DNA of 64,000 nucleotides from an uncultured Verrucomicrobia subdivision 3 bacterium (GTDB lineage: Bacteria; Verrucomicrobiota; Verrucomicrobiia; Limisphaerales; UBA11358): positions 95,064 through 159,063 of the forward strand of contig CAIOIC010000136.1 of the NCBI GenBank assembly GCA_903858275.1, read 5' to 3'. Below, one piece after another: positions 35,381-43,743 of the stretch (its first letter is position 1; each line of letters starts with the position of its first letter). A program made the translations under genes and the position numbers. The notes below the pieces were generated by a model. It saw only the letters and a list, made by a program, of their open reading frames with translations, ran no database searches and was not told the origin of the DNA.

Positions 35381-36213
35381 GCGGGTAATAATTGATGCCG
35401 TTCCAAATCGCGGACCACGGCGGTGACGGCGGACGCCTCGACTTTTGCGGCTTCACCGACCCACGCATGTTCTAGTGCGAGCTTGGCGAGGCGGTTGACC
35501 TCGCGCGGGATACCGTGTGTGGCATTGAAGATTTCCAACGCTGCCGTCGGCGAAAATAGATTGCCGGAGGCGTGGCCGGCTACGCGTAGCCGGTGACGTA
35601 GATAATTTTCCATGTCATCCGCTCGCAGCGGTTTCAGGTGGAAACGCAGGCTGACGCGCTGGTTGATGGCCGCGTCGCCCACGATCATTTTGCGCAGCTC
35701 TGGCTGGCCGATGAGAATGAGGGTAAGCAGCGAAGCGCCGCCGCCGTTGAAATTCGTAAGCCAGCGCAGTTCGTGGATTGTCTCCGGCTTCATGTCCTGT
35801 GCCTCGTCGAGCAGTAAAACCAGATGGCGACCGCTGGCATTCACTTTGCGAACGAGTTGTTCGAAGATTTCGCAGCGGGCTAGCTTGCCTTCGCCGTTCA
35901 AGTGGATTTGTGGATCCAGCCGGCGCAAAATCGAGCCCAGCAATTCATCGAGTTGGAAGCCGGAATTTTCCACGGTGAGGACCTGAAAGCGGGTCGTATC
36001 AATCCGTCCGGCAAAAACCGCGCGGGTCAAAGTCTTGCCGCTGCCGATTTCGCCGGTAAGCAGGCCGAGATTCATGCTTGTTTCGCTGACGAGATACAGC
36101 AGCCGGCTCAATGCCTCTTCGTGATCCGGGCCGGCGTAAAAAAAACGCGTGTCCCACGTCGCTTCAAAGGGACGTTCGCGTAAATTCCAATGCCGCAATA
36201 GATCCATGGCCAT
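35377..36213 (-). CDS. ExeA/GspA-like AAA+ ATPase of a polysaccharide export operon
   Basis: 278 residues from the ATG at 36213 (an alternative ATG is two codons later). It opens with LRHWNLRERPFEATWDTRFFY, the N-terminal signature of ExeA-like ATPases, and has Walker A GEIGSGKT (54-61), Walker B LVLLLDEAQDM and a sensor region LILIGQPELRKM. Members of this group accompany exopolysaccharide loci and exosortase systems, where they may energise or position the export machinery. No peptidoglycan-binding domain is attached, unlike full ExeA, and I see no exosortase here. The stop overlaps the start of the triple fusion by 4 bases, suggesting the two proteins act together. Confidence 0.85.
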   Translation of the reverse strand: MAMDLLRHWNLRERPFEATWDTRFFYAGPDHEEALSRLLYLVSETSMNLGLLTGEIGSGKTLTRAVFAGRIDTTRFQVLTVENSGFQLDELLGSILRRLDPQIHLNGEGKLARCEIFEQLVRKVNASGRHLVLLLDEAQDMKPETIHELRWLTNFNGGGASLLTLILIGQPELRKMIVGDAAINQRVSLRFHLKPLRADDMENYLRHRLRVAGHASGNLFSPTAALEIFNATHGIPREVNRLAKLALEHAWVGEAAKVEASAVTAVVRDLERHQLLPA

Positions 36214-36240
36214 GAAACGTAGCAAAGCTAACCGCAGCGG

Positions 36241-37389
36241 TCATTGTTTTCCGCGTCGGATTGCCTGTTCATAAATTTCCAAAGTCCGGGTGGCGTTTTC
36301 ATTCCAGTCAAATCGCCGTGCGTTCGTAAATCCCGCCGAGCGCCAATGCTGGCGTTCGTCGGCGCTGCTGGACATTTTTTGCAAAGCGCCGGCGATGTCC
36401 GCGATGTTTTCCGGCTCGACGGTTAATGCCGCGTCCGCGACCACTTCCCGGAGCGAGCCGCGCGTGGAACTGATGACGGGCACGCCGCAGGCCATCGCTT
36501 CAATCGGTGGAAAACCAAAGCCCTCGAATAGCGACGGGTAAATGAAAACATCCGTGGCGTGGTAAAGTCCGGGCAACGCCGCATCGCTGACGAAGCCGAG
36601 GAAACGGATGTCCGCCGCAAACGGTGAGGCGGCGGCGGCGGCATGAATGGCTTCCGCGCCATGCCAGTCGCTGCCGCCGAGCGCGAGCAGCCAGTCGGAT
36701 TTCGTCGTGGCTTTGAACTGATTAAAAGCCTCGATGAGCCGGACGTGGTTCTTGCCGGGATGTTCGAGCCGTGAGACAAATAGAAAAAACGGGCGATTCA
36801 ATTTCCATTTTTCCGCCGCCAGAACTTTTGCGGCGGCAACGTCGTCAGGTTGAAAGCGCTGATGGTCAATGCCGTTCCAGACGACGTTCACGCGATTGCG
36901 GCCAAGACCGAAGAAATGTTCCAGATCACGAGCGGTGTTTTCGCTGACCGCGATGATTTCATCCTGCCGCCGCGCGAGCTGCTTGACGATGACTCGTCCG
37001 TAAATCATGCGTTTCCAGTCGTATTTTCCACGAATGTGAAACGGTGCGAGGTCGTGAATCGTCGCCACGAGCGGACACGAAGCGCGCCAGAGCATCCGGC
37101 GGTAGCTGGGGACATGCAGGACGTCGAAGCCAAGATTGTTTGCGAGCTTCGGTAACTGGGTCTGATGCCAGAGAACGTTTTTTACCGCCGGCCGGAATTT
37201 TTCGGCGACGGAAATCAGTTTCATTTTATTTTTCGCAAAATCGAACAACGGCAAATCTTCTTCCAGCACGAATAAATTAAATTCATGCCTGTCCGTGTGG
37301 GCAAGCATGGCGCGAAGCAGGGCGAAGACATATTGTGCCACACCGGTTTTGCCGCGCTGAATGACGGAGGTGGAGAAGCCGATTTTCAT
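36241..37389 (-). CDS. Glycosyltransferase, GT4 family
   Basis: 382 residues, GT-B fold. N-terminal domain begins GFSTSVIQRGKTGVAQYVFA; the C-terminal nucleotide-sugar domain has SRLEHPGKNHVRLIEAF, and the GT4 signature EGFGFPPIEAMACGVPVISS. It is expected to add a sugar to the lipid-linked repeat unit on the cytoplasmic face. The start overlaps the stop of the glycosyltransferase-STAS gene by 4 bases. Donor and linkage cannot be predicted; mannosyl or rhamnosyl transfer is common in this type. Confidence 0.88.
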   Translation of the reverse strand: MKIGFSTSVIQRGKTGVAQYVFALLRAMLAHTDRHEFNLFVLEEDLPLFDFAKNKMKLISVAEKFRPAVKNVLWHQTQLPKLANNLGFDVLHVPSYRRMLWRASCPLVATIHDLAPFHIRGKYDWKRMIYGRVIVKQLARRQDEIIAVSENTARDLEHFFGLGRNRVNVVWNGIDHQRFQPDDVAAAKVLAAEKWKLNRPFFLFVSRLEHPGKNHVRLIEAFNQFKATTKSDWLLALGGSDWHGAEAIHAAAAASPFAADIRFLGFVSDAALPGLYHATDVFIYPSLFEGFGFPPIEAMACGVPVISSTRGSLREVVADAALTVEPENIADIAGALQKMSSSADERQHWRSAGFTNARRFDWNENATRTLEIYEQAIRRGKQ

Positions 37390-38849
37390 TTCGTCGCCCC
37401 GAGCAGGTATTCCTCCAGTCGGGCATGGCGGAGAACATTGCGGACGGGAGCGGTGGGATTGACGAAGCTGAGGCTGATATCGCGGCGCTTGAGTATTTTT
37501 TTGAACCGGAGCATTAGTCCGATGCCCGTGCTGTCCACGAACATCACGCGGGAAAGGTCAATCACCACCGTCATGCCGGATGAAACTTGGGATAATTCGG
37601 ATTCGGTGTGAACCCCGAGTTCGACGGCGTTTAATGCGGTGATTTCAGCTGACCAGCGAATCTGTAGTTCCGCTCCCAGAACACCGCTCGTGACCATTGG
37701 CGACTTGGCAAGGCTTTCCATCAGAAATTGCGCACTGGCGACGCTGCTCTGGATGTTAAAAAAATCATAGAGCTTCATCATCTTCAACACCGCCTCGACC
37801 GGAGGCCGGGGCGAAATCAGATAAAACTGCAAGCCGAGTTCACGGGAGCGTTTGCGCAGGCGTATGAGTGCCCCAATGCCGGTGCTGTCGGTGGCGGTCG
37901 TGCCGGACAGATCAAACATGACATGGCCGTTCTCCACGGCGCGCAGCCATTCGGCGGTGAATACATTTGCTTCGGCTGCGCCTAGCCGTGCGGGACCTTG
38001 GATGATGAAATTGCCCTGCGGGTCAGGCATGACTTCAGCCTTGCTGCTAACAAGCGGCGTAGTTTTTTGGGAACGGAGACGAAACCATTGAGAGAAAATT
38101 GCGGCTGTGAAAACCCGCAGGTCTTTGGCATAACGGCGGACGAGCCGCTTGGGTTCCTGAAGCATCCGGAAAATCCATTCCGTGCCGGTTATTTGCATCC
38201 ACATCGGAGCGCGTTTGAAGGTGCCGGCGAGAAAATCAATCGTAGCGCCCACGCCCACTGTGAACGGCACGCCGGCCTCGCGGTAGTTCATATTGATCCA
38301 TTTTTCCTGTTTGGGACAGCCGAACGCGACCAGCAAAATGTCCGGTTTCGCCTCGCGGATGCGGTGAAGGATGTTAGCGTGATCCATCTCCAGCAGCGGC
38401 TTGAACGGCGGGGAATACGCACCGACGAGTCGAAGTTTTGGGTGTTTGGCGAGGGTTTTCTCAGCGGCGGCGGCCACGCTTTGTTCCGTGCCGCCCAGGA
38501 AAAAAACCTTCCAGCTTTTTTGTTCTGCGAGCGCGAGCAGTTGCGGAATCATGCCTGAGCCAGTCACGCGCTCCGGCAGCGGGTTGCCGAGAAACTTGGA
38601 AGCCCAGACGATTGGCATTCCGTCTGCCAAAACCAGATGCGCGTCGAACAGGATGCGGCGCAGTTCCACATCTTCCAGCGCCTGCACGATGAAGTCCACA
38701 TTGGCGGTGGCACCATAATGCAGCTGGCCCGACGCAATCATCTCACCGATGATTTCCAGCGTCTCCTGCGTGGTCACGTTGTCAAACGGCACGCCTAGGA
38801 TGGCGATCGGCGCGCGGCTGGTTCTGGCGGCTGGTGGTTGAGCCTGCAT
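37386..38849 (-). CDS. WecG/TagA/CpsF-type glycosyltransferase (GT26) fused to two STAS domains
   Basis: 487 residues. Residues about 15-255 are a GT26 enzyme: NVDFIVQALED, LVLADGMPIVWASKFLG, KVFFLGGTEQSV and AFGCPKQEKWINMN, the motifs of WecG/TagA, which transfer N-acetylmannosamine-type sugars to a lipid-linked acceptor. After a basic linker come two STAS domains, each with the serine phosphorylated in anti-sigma antagonists: TDSTGIGALIRL (Ser322) and VDSTGIGLMLRF (Ser440). STAS domains are partners of RsbW-like kinases and RsbU-like phosphatases, and such a pair is encoded at 50955-52742. The fusion suggests sugar transfer, or placement of the enzyme, is controlled by partner switching. 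First gene of the 38849-31200 operon. Confidence 0.87.
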   Translation of the reverse strand: MQAQPPAARTSRAPIAILGVPFDNVTTQETLEIIGEMIASGQLHYGATANVDFIVQALEDVELRRILFDAHLVLADGMPIVWASKFLGNPLPERVTGSGMIPQLLALAEQKSWKVFFLGGTEQSVAAAAEKTLAKHPKLRLVGAYSPPFKPLLEMDHANILHRIREAKPDILLVAFGCPKQEKWINMNYREAGVPFTVGVGATIDFLAGTFKRAPMWMQITGTEWIFRMLQEPKRLVRRYAKDLRVFTAAIFSQWFRLRSQKTTPLVSSKAEVMPDPQGNFIIQGPARLGAAEANVFTAEWLRAVENGHVMFDLSGTTATDSTGIGALIRLRKRSRELGLQFYLISPRPPVEAVLKMMKLYDFFNIQSSVASAQFLMESLAKSPMVTSGVLGAELQIRWSAEITALNAVELGVHTESELSQVSSGMTVVIDLSRVMFVDSTGIGLMLRFKKILKRRDISLSFVNPTAPVRNVLRHARLEEYLLGATK

Positions 38850-38912
38850 GACTTGGCGCAGTATACATTTCCTTGATGAAACTCCAAGCCGAGAAAATGC
38901 GTTTGCCTGCGC
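38850..38912. promoter_or_regulatory. Short divergent promoter region of the polysaccharide locus
   Basis: Only 63 bases separate the leftward GT26-STAS operon from the rightward polymerase gene, so promoters for both must overlap each other or the coding starts. I see a GTATAC palindrome (38871-38876) but no convincing -35/-10 pair. Placement is inferred from gene orientation. Confidence 0.35.
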
Positions 38913-40316
38913 GTGAATTTCGTTATGCTCCCGGCGTTGACAACGGTTGACCTGATCAAACTTGCATTAGTCGGCCCGCTGTTTTTCATGCTGGCGCCGG
39001 TCGCCGGAATCATCCTGAAAGACCGCCCGGCTTGGCAACGCATCGTTTTTGCCGCGATGTGTTTTATGACCATCAATGGCTTGCTTGAGCCGGGTAACTG
39101 GGGGCTTACCATTGGTTCAATTGAAAGCTACCGTGGTCACACCAAGGGCTACCATTTCTACTTCAACCACGCTTTGGCCATCGCTCTTATCGTCGCTAAA
39201 TGGCGCGAGGATTCAAAATCTTTCCGCTGGCTACCTCCGGGACTTGGCTGGTATCTGCTTTACTGTGGTATCTCGCTTCTATCGATTACAAATGCGCCAG
39301 ACAAAGATTTTGCCATCATGGCTGCGCACAAGAGCATCTTTGCCTCGCTGTTGCTGATTGCCACGTTTAACACGTTGCGAACGGAGGACGACTTAAAATT
39401 TTTCCTGCGTGTCATGGTATACACGATTTTATGGGAACTCTTTGTCTGTTTGAAGATGAAGTATTTTGCCGGAATGTATCAGGTGCACGGCACGTTCGAG
39501 CATCAGAATCCATTGGCGATGTATGCCGTGCTTATCGGCATGCTATTTCTGGCGGTTGGATTTGGACCGACATTCAAAGACGCCAACAAAATGCTGTTTG
39601 GCTTTATTGCCTGTGCCGTCATTATCGAATGCACGCTTTCGCGGGGAGCGCTGGTTATGTTTGGATTAGGCACCATTGGTGTGACCGGTTTGAGCCTTGC
39701 TGAAAAAGTCACGCCGCGAAGGCTGGTAATCACCTCTGTCCTGGGCATCCTTGGGTCAATTGGCTTAGTGCTGGCCATTGATACAATCATTGGCCGGTTT
39801 AATGACCAAGGCAACGAAGCCAGCGGCCAGCTCCGTGAAGTCATGAAGGACGCCTGTCGGGAAATGGTTCACGACCACGCGCTCGGCATCGGTTGGAATA
39901 ACTATGCGCTCGTCGTAAATCCTCCGTATCGCTACGCCGAAATCTATTTTGATTGGGACCGCAGCCGCAACATGCGTCCCAACTACGATGCCCCCAACGG
40001 CGTGGTTGAAAGCCATTATTACCTGTTGTTGGCGGAAAATGGCTATGCCGGCCTCGCCGCATGGCTGACGGTGATCGCCGTCGGACTTTGGCGCAACTTC
40101 CGGACATTTATTTTTTTTAAACATTCCTTTTTGCGCTGTCTCGCCCTCGGCATCGCTGCCGGCTGCGCGCTGAATTACTTTCAAAGCACGCTCGAACGCG
40201 TCCTGGTCCAGCCGCGCAATCTCATGCTCTGGCTTATTTTAGCGGGCATCACCGCGCGACTCGATGTCTTACGCCGGGAAGCCAAACATCAAAAAGTTAT
40301 CCCGAATAATAAATGA
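38913..40316 (+). CDS. wzy: O-antigen ligase/polymerase-like membrane protein (Wzy type)
   Basis: 467 residues, about twelve membrane segments. The start is GTG at 38913 or the ATG four codons later. The Wzy_C region is present: CTLSRGALVMFGLGTIGVTG, and a large periplasmic loop beginning at about 290 with HDHALGIGWNNYALV, which matches the conserved GxGWNNF-type loop of O-antigen polymerases and ligases. With Wzx, Wzz-like and Wza-like proteins encoded nearby, the polymerase role is more likely than ligase. It overlaps the next gene by 4 bases. Confidence 0.82.
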   Translation: MNFVMLPALTTVDLIKLALVGPLFFMLAPVAGIILKDRPAWQRIVFAAMCFMTINGLLEPGNWGLTIGSIESYRGHTKGYHFYFNHALAIALIVAKWREDSKSFRWLPPGLGWYLLYCGISLLSITNAPDKDFAIMAAHKSIFASLLLIATFNTLRTEDDLKFFLRVMVYTILWELFVCLKMKYFAGMYQVHGTFEHQNPLAMYAVLIGMLFLAVGFGPTFKDANKMLFGFIACAVIIECTLSRGALVMFGLGTIGVTGLSLAEKVTPRRLVITSVLGILGSIGLVLAIDTIIGRFNDQGNEASGQLREVMKDACREMVHDHALGIGWNNYALVVNPPYRYAEIYFDWDRSRNMRPNYDAPNGVVESHYYLLLAENGYAGLAAWLTVIAVGLWRNFRTFIFFKHSFLRCLALGIAAGCALNYFQSTLERVLVQPRNLMLWLILAGITARLDVLRREAKHQKVIPNNK

Positions 40317-40723
40317 ACACACGAATTCATCGCCCGTGGTGGCTTCGCAAAAGAATTATATTCCCACTTGTGCTGCTCGTCGGTGTTGCTGTTACTGGTT
40401 TTGTCGCATTTGAAAACTCCGACGCTTCGACGATTGTGGTTTACAACGAGACCGGCAATCCGTTGCCGCCTCTGCTCGTCAGTGCTTGTAATCAATCACG
40501 CCCATTTGCCGTTCTTGCCGACCGCGAATCTGTCCGCGTTACGCTCAAACCGCACGGAGTCGAAAGTCCCGTGCATCTTGAGCTCGGCACGGAACCGCCG
40601 TGGCGTTGGGATGGGCCGCTCATCAAACCTAATGGCGGCGGCCGCGTGACTATTCGCTTGCTGGTCGGTGGACAAGTTGAGGCGTTCACCGATGTTTCTT
40701 GGTGGCGGCGGATTTTTGAATAA
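40313..40723 (+). CDS. Small membrane-anchored protein, unknown function
   Basis: 136 residues. A basic N-terminus (RPWWLRKR) precedes one membrane segment (about 14-33), and the remaining hundred residues should be periplasmic, with short beta strands (STIVVYNETGNPLPPLLVSAC, RVTIRLLVGGQVEAF). No family is recognised. The ATGA overlap with the polymerase gene and shared strand imply a linked role, for example as an accessory of the polymerase. No catalytic motif is visible. Confidence 0.7.
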   Translation: MNTRIHRPWWLRKRIIFPLVLLVGVAVTGFVAFENSDASTIVVYNETGNPLPPLLVSACNQSRPFAVLADRESVRVTLKPHGVESPVHLELGTEPPWRWDGPLIKPNGGGRVTIRLLVGGQVEAFTDVSWWRRIFE

Positions 40724-40801
40724 TAGCGATCTGGCTTGCGAGTATTTAATCGCCTGACGCTGAATTGTCTCAGATGAAAATAGTCGAAACTGAGTGTGGA
40801 G

Positions 40802-41746
40802 CTATTTTTTAATGAGCATTCGCAAGACGGCCCCGCCCGCCGAACGGACGCGGGTTTTTAATTCAACTGCTAACGCGAGCAGATAGGCCGGCCAACGGTT
40901 TTTCCTCTTAAAACTCCACGGAATAGGAGGCGTCCGATAGCCTTTTTCCAGCGCCCAGTCGAGTAAGCTCATGATGTGCGGATGGCAATACCATAACCGT
41001 AGCCGCCATTGGGTCCACGGCTTCGGGTTGGCGCCGAAGTGGGCTACGTGGGCTTTTGCATCGCAGTCGAGTCGGTATGCACCCAGCGGCGGTGCGATGT
41101 TTGAAAACGCCAGCAGTGAAGTCATCACCGATTCATCTGTCATGAAATACGCTGGATTGCGACTGTCCACCACGCCCGCGTGCACCGGGGGAATTACTCT
41201 GGCAATCTGCGATTTCCATTGCCGCACGAAGCCCAGATGTCGGCGATGCAGCACAAAGCAGTTTGTGACGCACGCCGAGTCCAACTGCGGCTTGTTTAAT
41301 TGGCCCACATCTTCACGCCATTTTTCCACCACCGATTTCGGTAAGCTGCCGCGAGTTTCACCTGGCGCGTAGTGATTACGCCACACCCACGCATTTTCGG
41401 TGGGCGCGCGCAGGCGAATTTGAAATTCGCCATTCGGGGGAATCAAGGAAGGTGAAATATTACCAATTACCATGCAATCCGCATCCATCCACGCGACAAA
41501 TTCCGTGTCGGCGCTCAATAGCGCCTCGGATTTACGGTTTGCGACATTGCGCGGGTCGTTGTCCGGCAAAGGCAGCACCCGCACGGCCGGGAATTGTTTT
41601 AGCAGTTCGACATCGGCATCGGTGAAGCCGGTTTGCAAAATATGAACCGGTGTGTCTGGTAGAAACCGCGCCGAACTGGCGGCCAGTAAATATGCGCCCC
41701 AGAGAAAATTCCGATCGCAGGCGGATACGATGGTGATGTTTTTCAT
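40802..41746 (-). CDS. Putative glycosyltransferase with a DxD motif (GT-A type)
   Basis: 314 residues. The start NITIVSACDRNFLWGAYLLAAS and the central TEFVAWMDADCMVIG (about 80-94) look like a GT-A fold with a DAD metal-binding motif, as in GT8- and related families. The C-terminal basic segment (SFKRKNRWPAYLL) could associate with the membrane. I cannot assign a numbered family with confidence. It is the last gene of the long minus-strand operon, 9 bases after the nucleotidyltransferase-fold gene. Confidence 0.65.
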   Translation of the reverse strand: MKNITIVSACDRNFLWGAYLLAASSARFLPDTPVHILQTGFTDADVELLKQFPAVRVLPLPDNDPRNVANRKSEALLSADTEFVAWMDADCMVIGNISPSLIPPNGEFQIRLRAPTENAWVWRNHYAPGETRGSLPKSVVEKWREDVGQLNKPQLDSACVTNCFVLHRRHLGFVRQWKSQIARVIPPVHAGVVDSRNPAYFMTDESVMTSLLAFSNIAPPLGAYRLDCDAKAHVAHFGANPKPWTQWRLRLWYCHPHIMSLLDWALEKGYRTPPIPWSFKRKNRWPAYLLALAVELKTRVRSAGGAVLRMLIKK

Positions 41747-41755
41747 GGCAATAAA

Positions 41756-42877
41756 TCAGTTGAACCGTTTCCAGAGCTGAGCGTAGGCCGCTACCAGTCC
41801 GGCGAAGTCTGAAGCGTCCGTCCGCAACTCGGCTTTTGCGCGAACTAATTTGTTCTGCTCCCAGAGCAGCAGCGCCAGCGCCCGGAACAATCGCTCGCGC
41901 GGGTAACGTCCGCAAGCCAATCCGCCTGCGCCGAACGCGCGGAGGTTCACCAGCCGGTTGCGCCACAGGCTAGTTTCCGGACAAAGGTTCGCATCGCTGA
42001 AAGCGTAATCACACGGCGTGTCAAAGTTGATGCCCAGCCGTTTTGATTCCAGCCACAGCCAAAGTTGTTTTCCAAGTCGGGAAAGCTCCGCGTGCCGGAT
42101 CGCCAGATTTTCGCGCGATTCCGTCGAGCGCGTCGGGTGCAGCTTGAATTCCACGCCGGTTTCGTGATGTGCGAGCAACGACTTGGCCCACGCAAGATCG
42201 CCGTTGAAATCAAACTTTGCCAGCCGCGCATGCCGCTCGCGGCAGCTCCAGTGGTATTGCCCGTCCGCCGCAATCAGCACATCTCCGAACGCCAGTTGCG
42301 CCTTAGCCAGATTGCGCCCGACAAAATCCGCCTCCGCTTCGCCAAAATCTCTTTGCCGCAGTCGTTCAAGCGAATATAGCAGGCCGGAGCAACGGTTGAA
42401 CAGCAGCCGCGTCGCCTCGTGCAAGGGGATTTTCGCTGCGTTTTGGTGCTGCTCGCAGCCGGTGAACAGCGATTCATTGCCGAGCGTCCAGCGATGCCTG
42501 GTAACGAGATCGTAGTAAAACATGGACGGTGCGCTGCGACGCAATTTTTTAAGTGTGAGAACTTTGAACTCCACTTCGAGTCCGGCTTCCGGCGAAAGAC
42601 TCTCGCCGAGTTCGTGCAACGGATGACGAAACTTGCGCTCGGCGAGAATCGCGCTGCCGCGAAGGAAGATAAAAAATTCCAGATCATTGTAAGGCTGGTA
42701 ACCGCTTGGCGTTTTCAAAACGCCGCCCTCGCCGCGCCCATAGCCGCCGCCCAGCGCGATGCCCTCCAGCTTCGCCGCCGGCACGAGCGATTTTATTCCG
42801 GCCAAAACTTTTTCGCACGTCGCCGCCAGATGCGCTTCCAGCGCGTCGCTGCCGTCAATGGTGAAACGCTGACTCAT
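41756..42877 (-). CDS. Nucleotidyltransferase-fold protein of unknown function
   Basis: 373 residues, no homologue I can name. Residues about 38-75 read GIALGGGYGRGEGG, then PYNDLEFFIFL, and a further EVEFKVL about 30 residues on. This is the pattern of the DNA polymerase beta-type nucleotidyltransferase superfamily: GG/GS helix turn, D-x-E metal pair, third acidic strand. The rest is largely helical. Such proteins transfer nucleotides to proteins, RNA or small molecules. Its location between GT2 and GT-A glycosyltransferase genes, with a 4-base overlap, suggests a role in surface polysaccharide modification or in regulating a neighbouring enzyme. Confidence 0.6.
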   Translation of the reverse strand: MSQRFTIDGSDALEAHLAATCEKVLAGIKSLVPAAKLEGIALGGGYGRGEGGVLKTPSGYQPYNDLEFFIFLRGSAILAERKFRHPLHELGESLSPEAGLEVEFKVLTLKKLRRSAPSMFYYDLVTRHRWTLGNESLFTGCEQHQNAAKIPLHEATRLLFNRCSGLLYSLERLRQRDFGEAEADFVGRNLAKAQLAFGDVLIAADGQYHWSCRERHARLAKFDFNGDLAWAKSLLAHHETGVEFKLHPTRSTESRENLAIRHAELSRLGKQLWLWLESKRLGINFDTPCDYAFSDANLCPETSLWRNRLVNLRAFGAGGLACGRYPRERLFRALALLLWEQNKLVRAKAELRTDASDFAGLVAAYAQLWKRFN

Positions 42878-43743
42878 GCCGGATGCGTCTCCTGCCAGCC
42901 TTGGCGAAAACCAGCAAGTTTACCTTTGCGCTGCTTCCAGCGGATGCCAGCAGCGTGAGAGAATTCGCCGAGCTTCTTTTCGCGAGCGCAGAATTTTAAA
43001 TCATGTCGCACGTCGCTCGCCCAGCCGAGGAGAACGGTTTTCGCGAAGCAAAATTCGCCCGGCGAACCGCGCCACGCCTTGCCGATGGCGCGGGCATCGC
43101 CAAACGCGCGCTTGTAACTCTGCTCCGGCGTGTAGTTGTGCGAGTGCATCGCGACGGACTCGGGGACGTAGGCGACCGCGTAGTCCTGAGCCTTGCACCA
43201 GCGCGTGTATTCGTCGTCCTCGGCGTATTGCAAATCCTCGCGGAAACCGCGCTGGCTCCAGACGTCCTTGCGCAGGCCGCTGCTGACCATGCTGAAAAAA
43301 TGTTCCCACTTCGCCGACTCGCGGTTCGGACCGAAGCAGCGGTCGTAGTCGTTTGCGAAAACCGCCTGGCAATCGGGACGCGGGATCTGCCGGCCGAAAC
43401 ACGCCGCCGTTTTCGGATCTTGCAACGCGTTCACGAGCGGCCGCAGCCAGTTCGCTCCCTGCGGCGTGGCATCGGCGTTGATGAAAATTCCAAATTCAGA
43501 CTTTGCCAGCCGCATGCCCTGATTCATCACGCGGCTGGGATTGTATTCCTTCGGCGTAATCTGAACGAATTGCGCGGGCTGCACGGCGCGGATCAACTCC
43601 TGCGAGCCGTCGGTTGAGCCGGAATCAATCACGATGAGTTCCCAGTTCTTGAACTCCTGCGCGGCGAGCGCGGGCAGCGTGCCCTTGAGCGCCCACGCTT
43701 CGTTGAACGAGCGCATGATGATGCTGACGGACGGATCACTCAT
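42874..43743 (-). CDS. Glycosyltransferase, GT2 family
   Basis: 289 residues, GT-A fold. VSIIMRSFNEAWALKGTL, ELIVIDSGSTDGSQEL and GIFINADATP (the DxD-equivalent) are GT2 landmarks, and AEDDEYTRWCKAQDY supplies the ED motif with the catalytic base. It resembles rhamnosyltransferase-type members, but the donor is not certain. Both neighbours overlap it by 4 bases. Confidence 0.88.
   Translation of the reverse strand: MSDPSVSIIMRSFNEAWALKGTLPALAAQEFKNWELIVIDSGSTDGSQELIRAVQPAQFVQITPKEYNPSRVMNQGMRLAKSEFGIFINADATPQGANWLRPLVNALQDPKTAACFGRQIPRPDCQAVFANDYDRCFGPNRESAKWEHFFSMVSSGLRKDVWSQRGFREDLQYAEDDEYTRWCKAQDYAVAYVPESVAMHSHNYTPEQSYKRAFGDARAIGKAWRGSPGEFCFAKTVLLGWASDVRHDLKFCAREKKLGEFSHAAGIRWKQRKGKLAGFRQGWQETHPA

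Noticed and set aside
35377..36213. Exosortase/PEP-CTERM system
   Set aside because: The ExeA-like ATPase is of the type that accompanies it, but no exosortase or PEP-CTERM tail is visible in the window.
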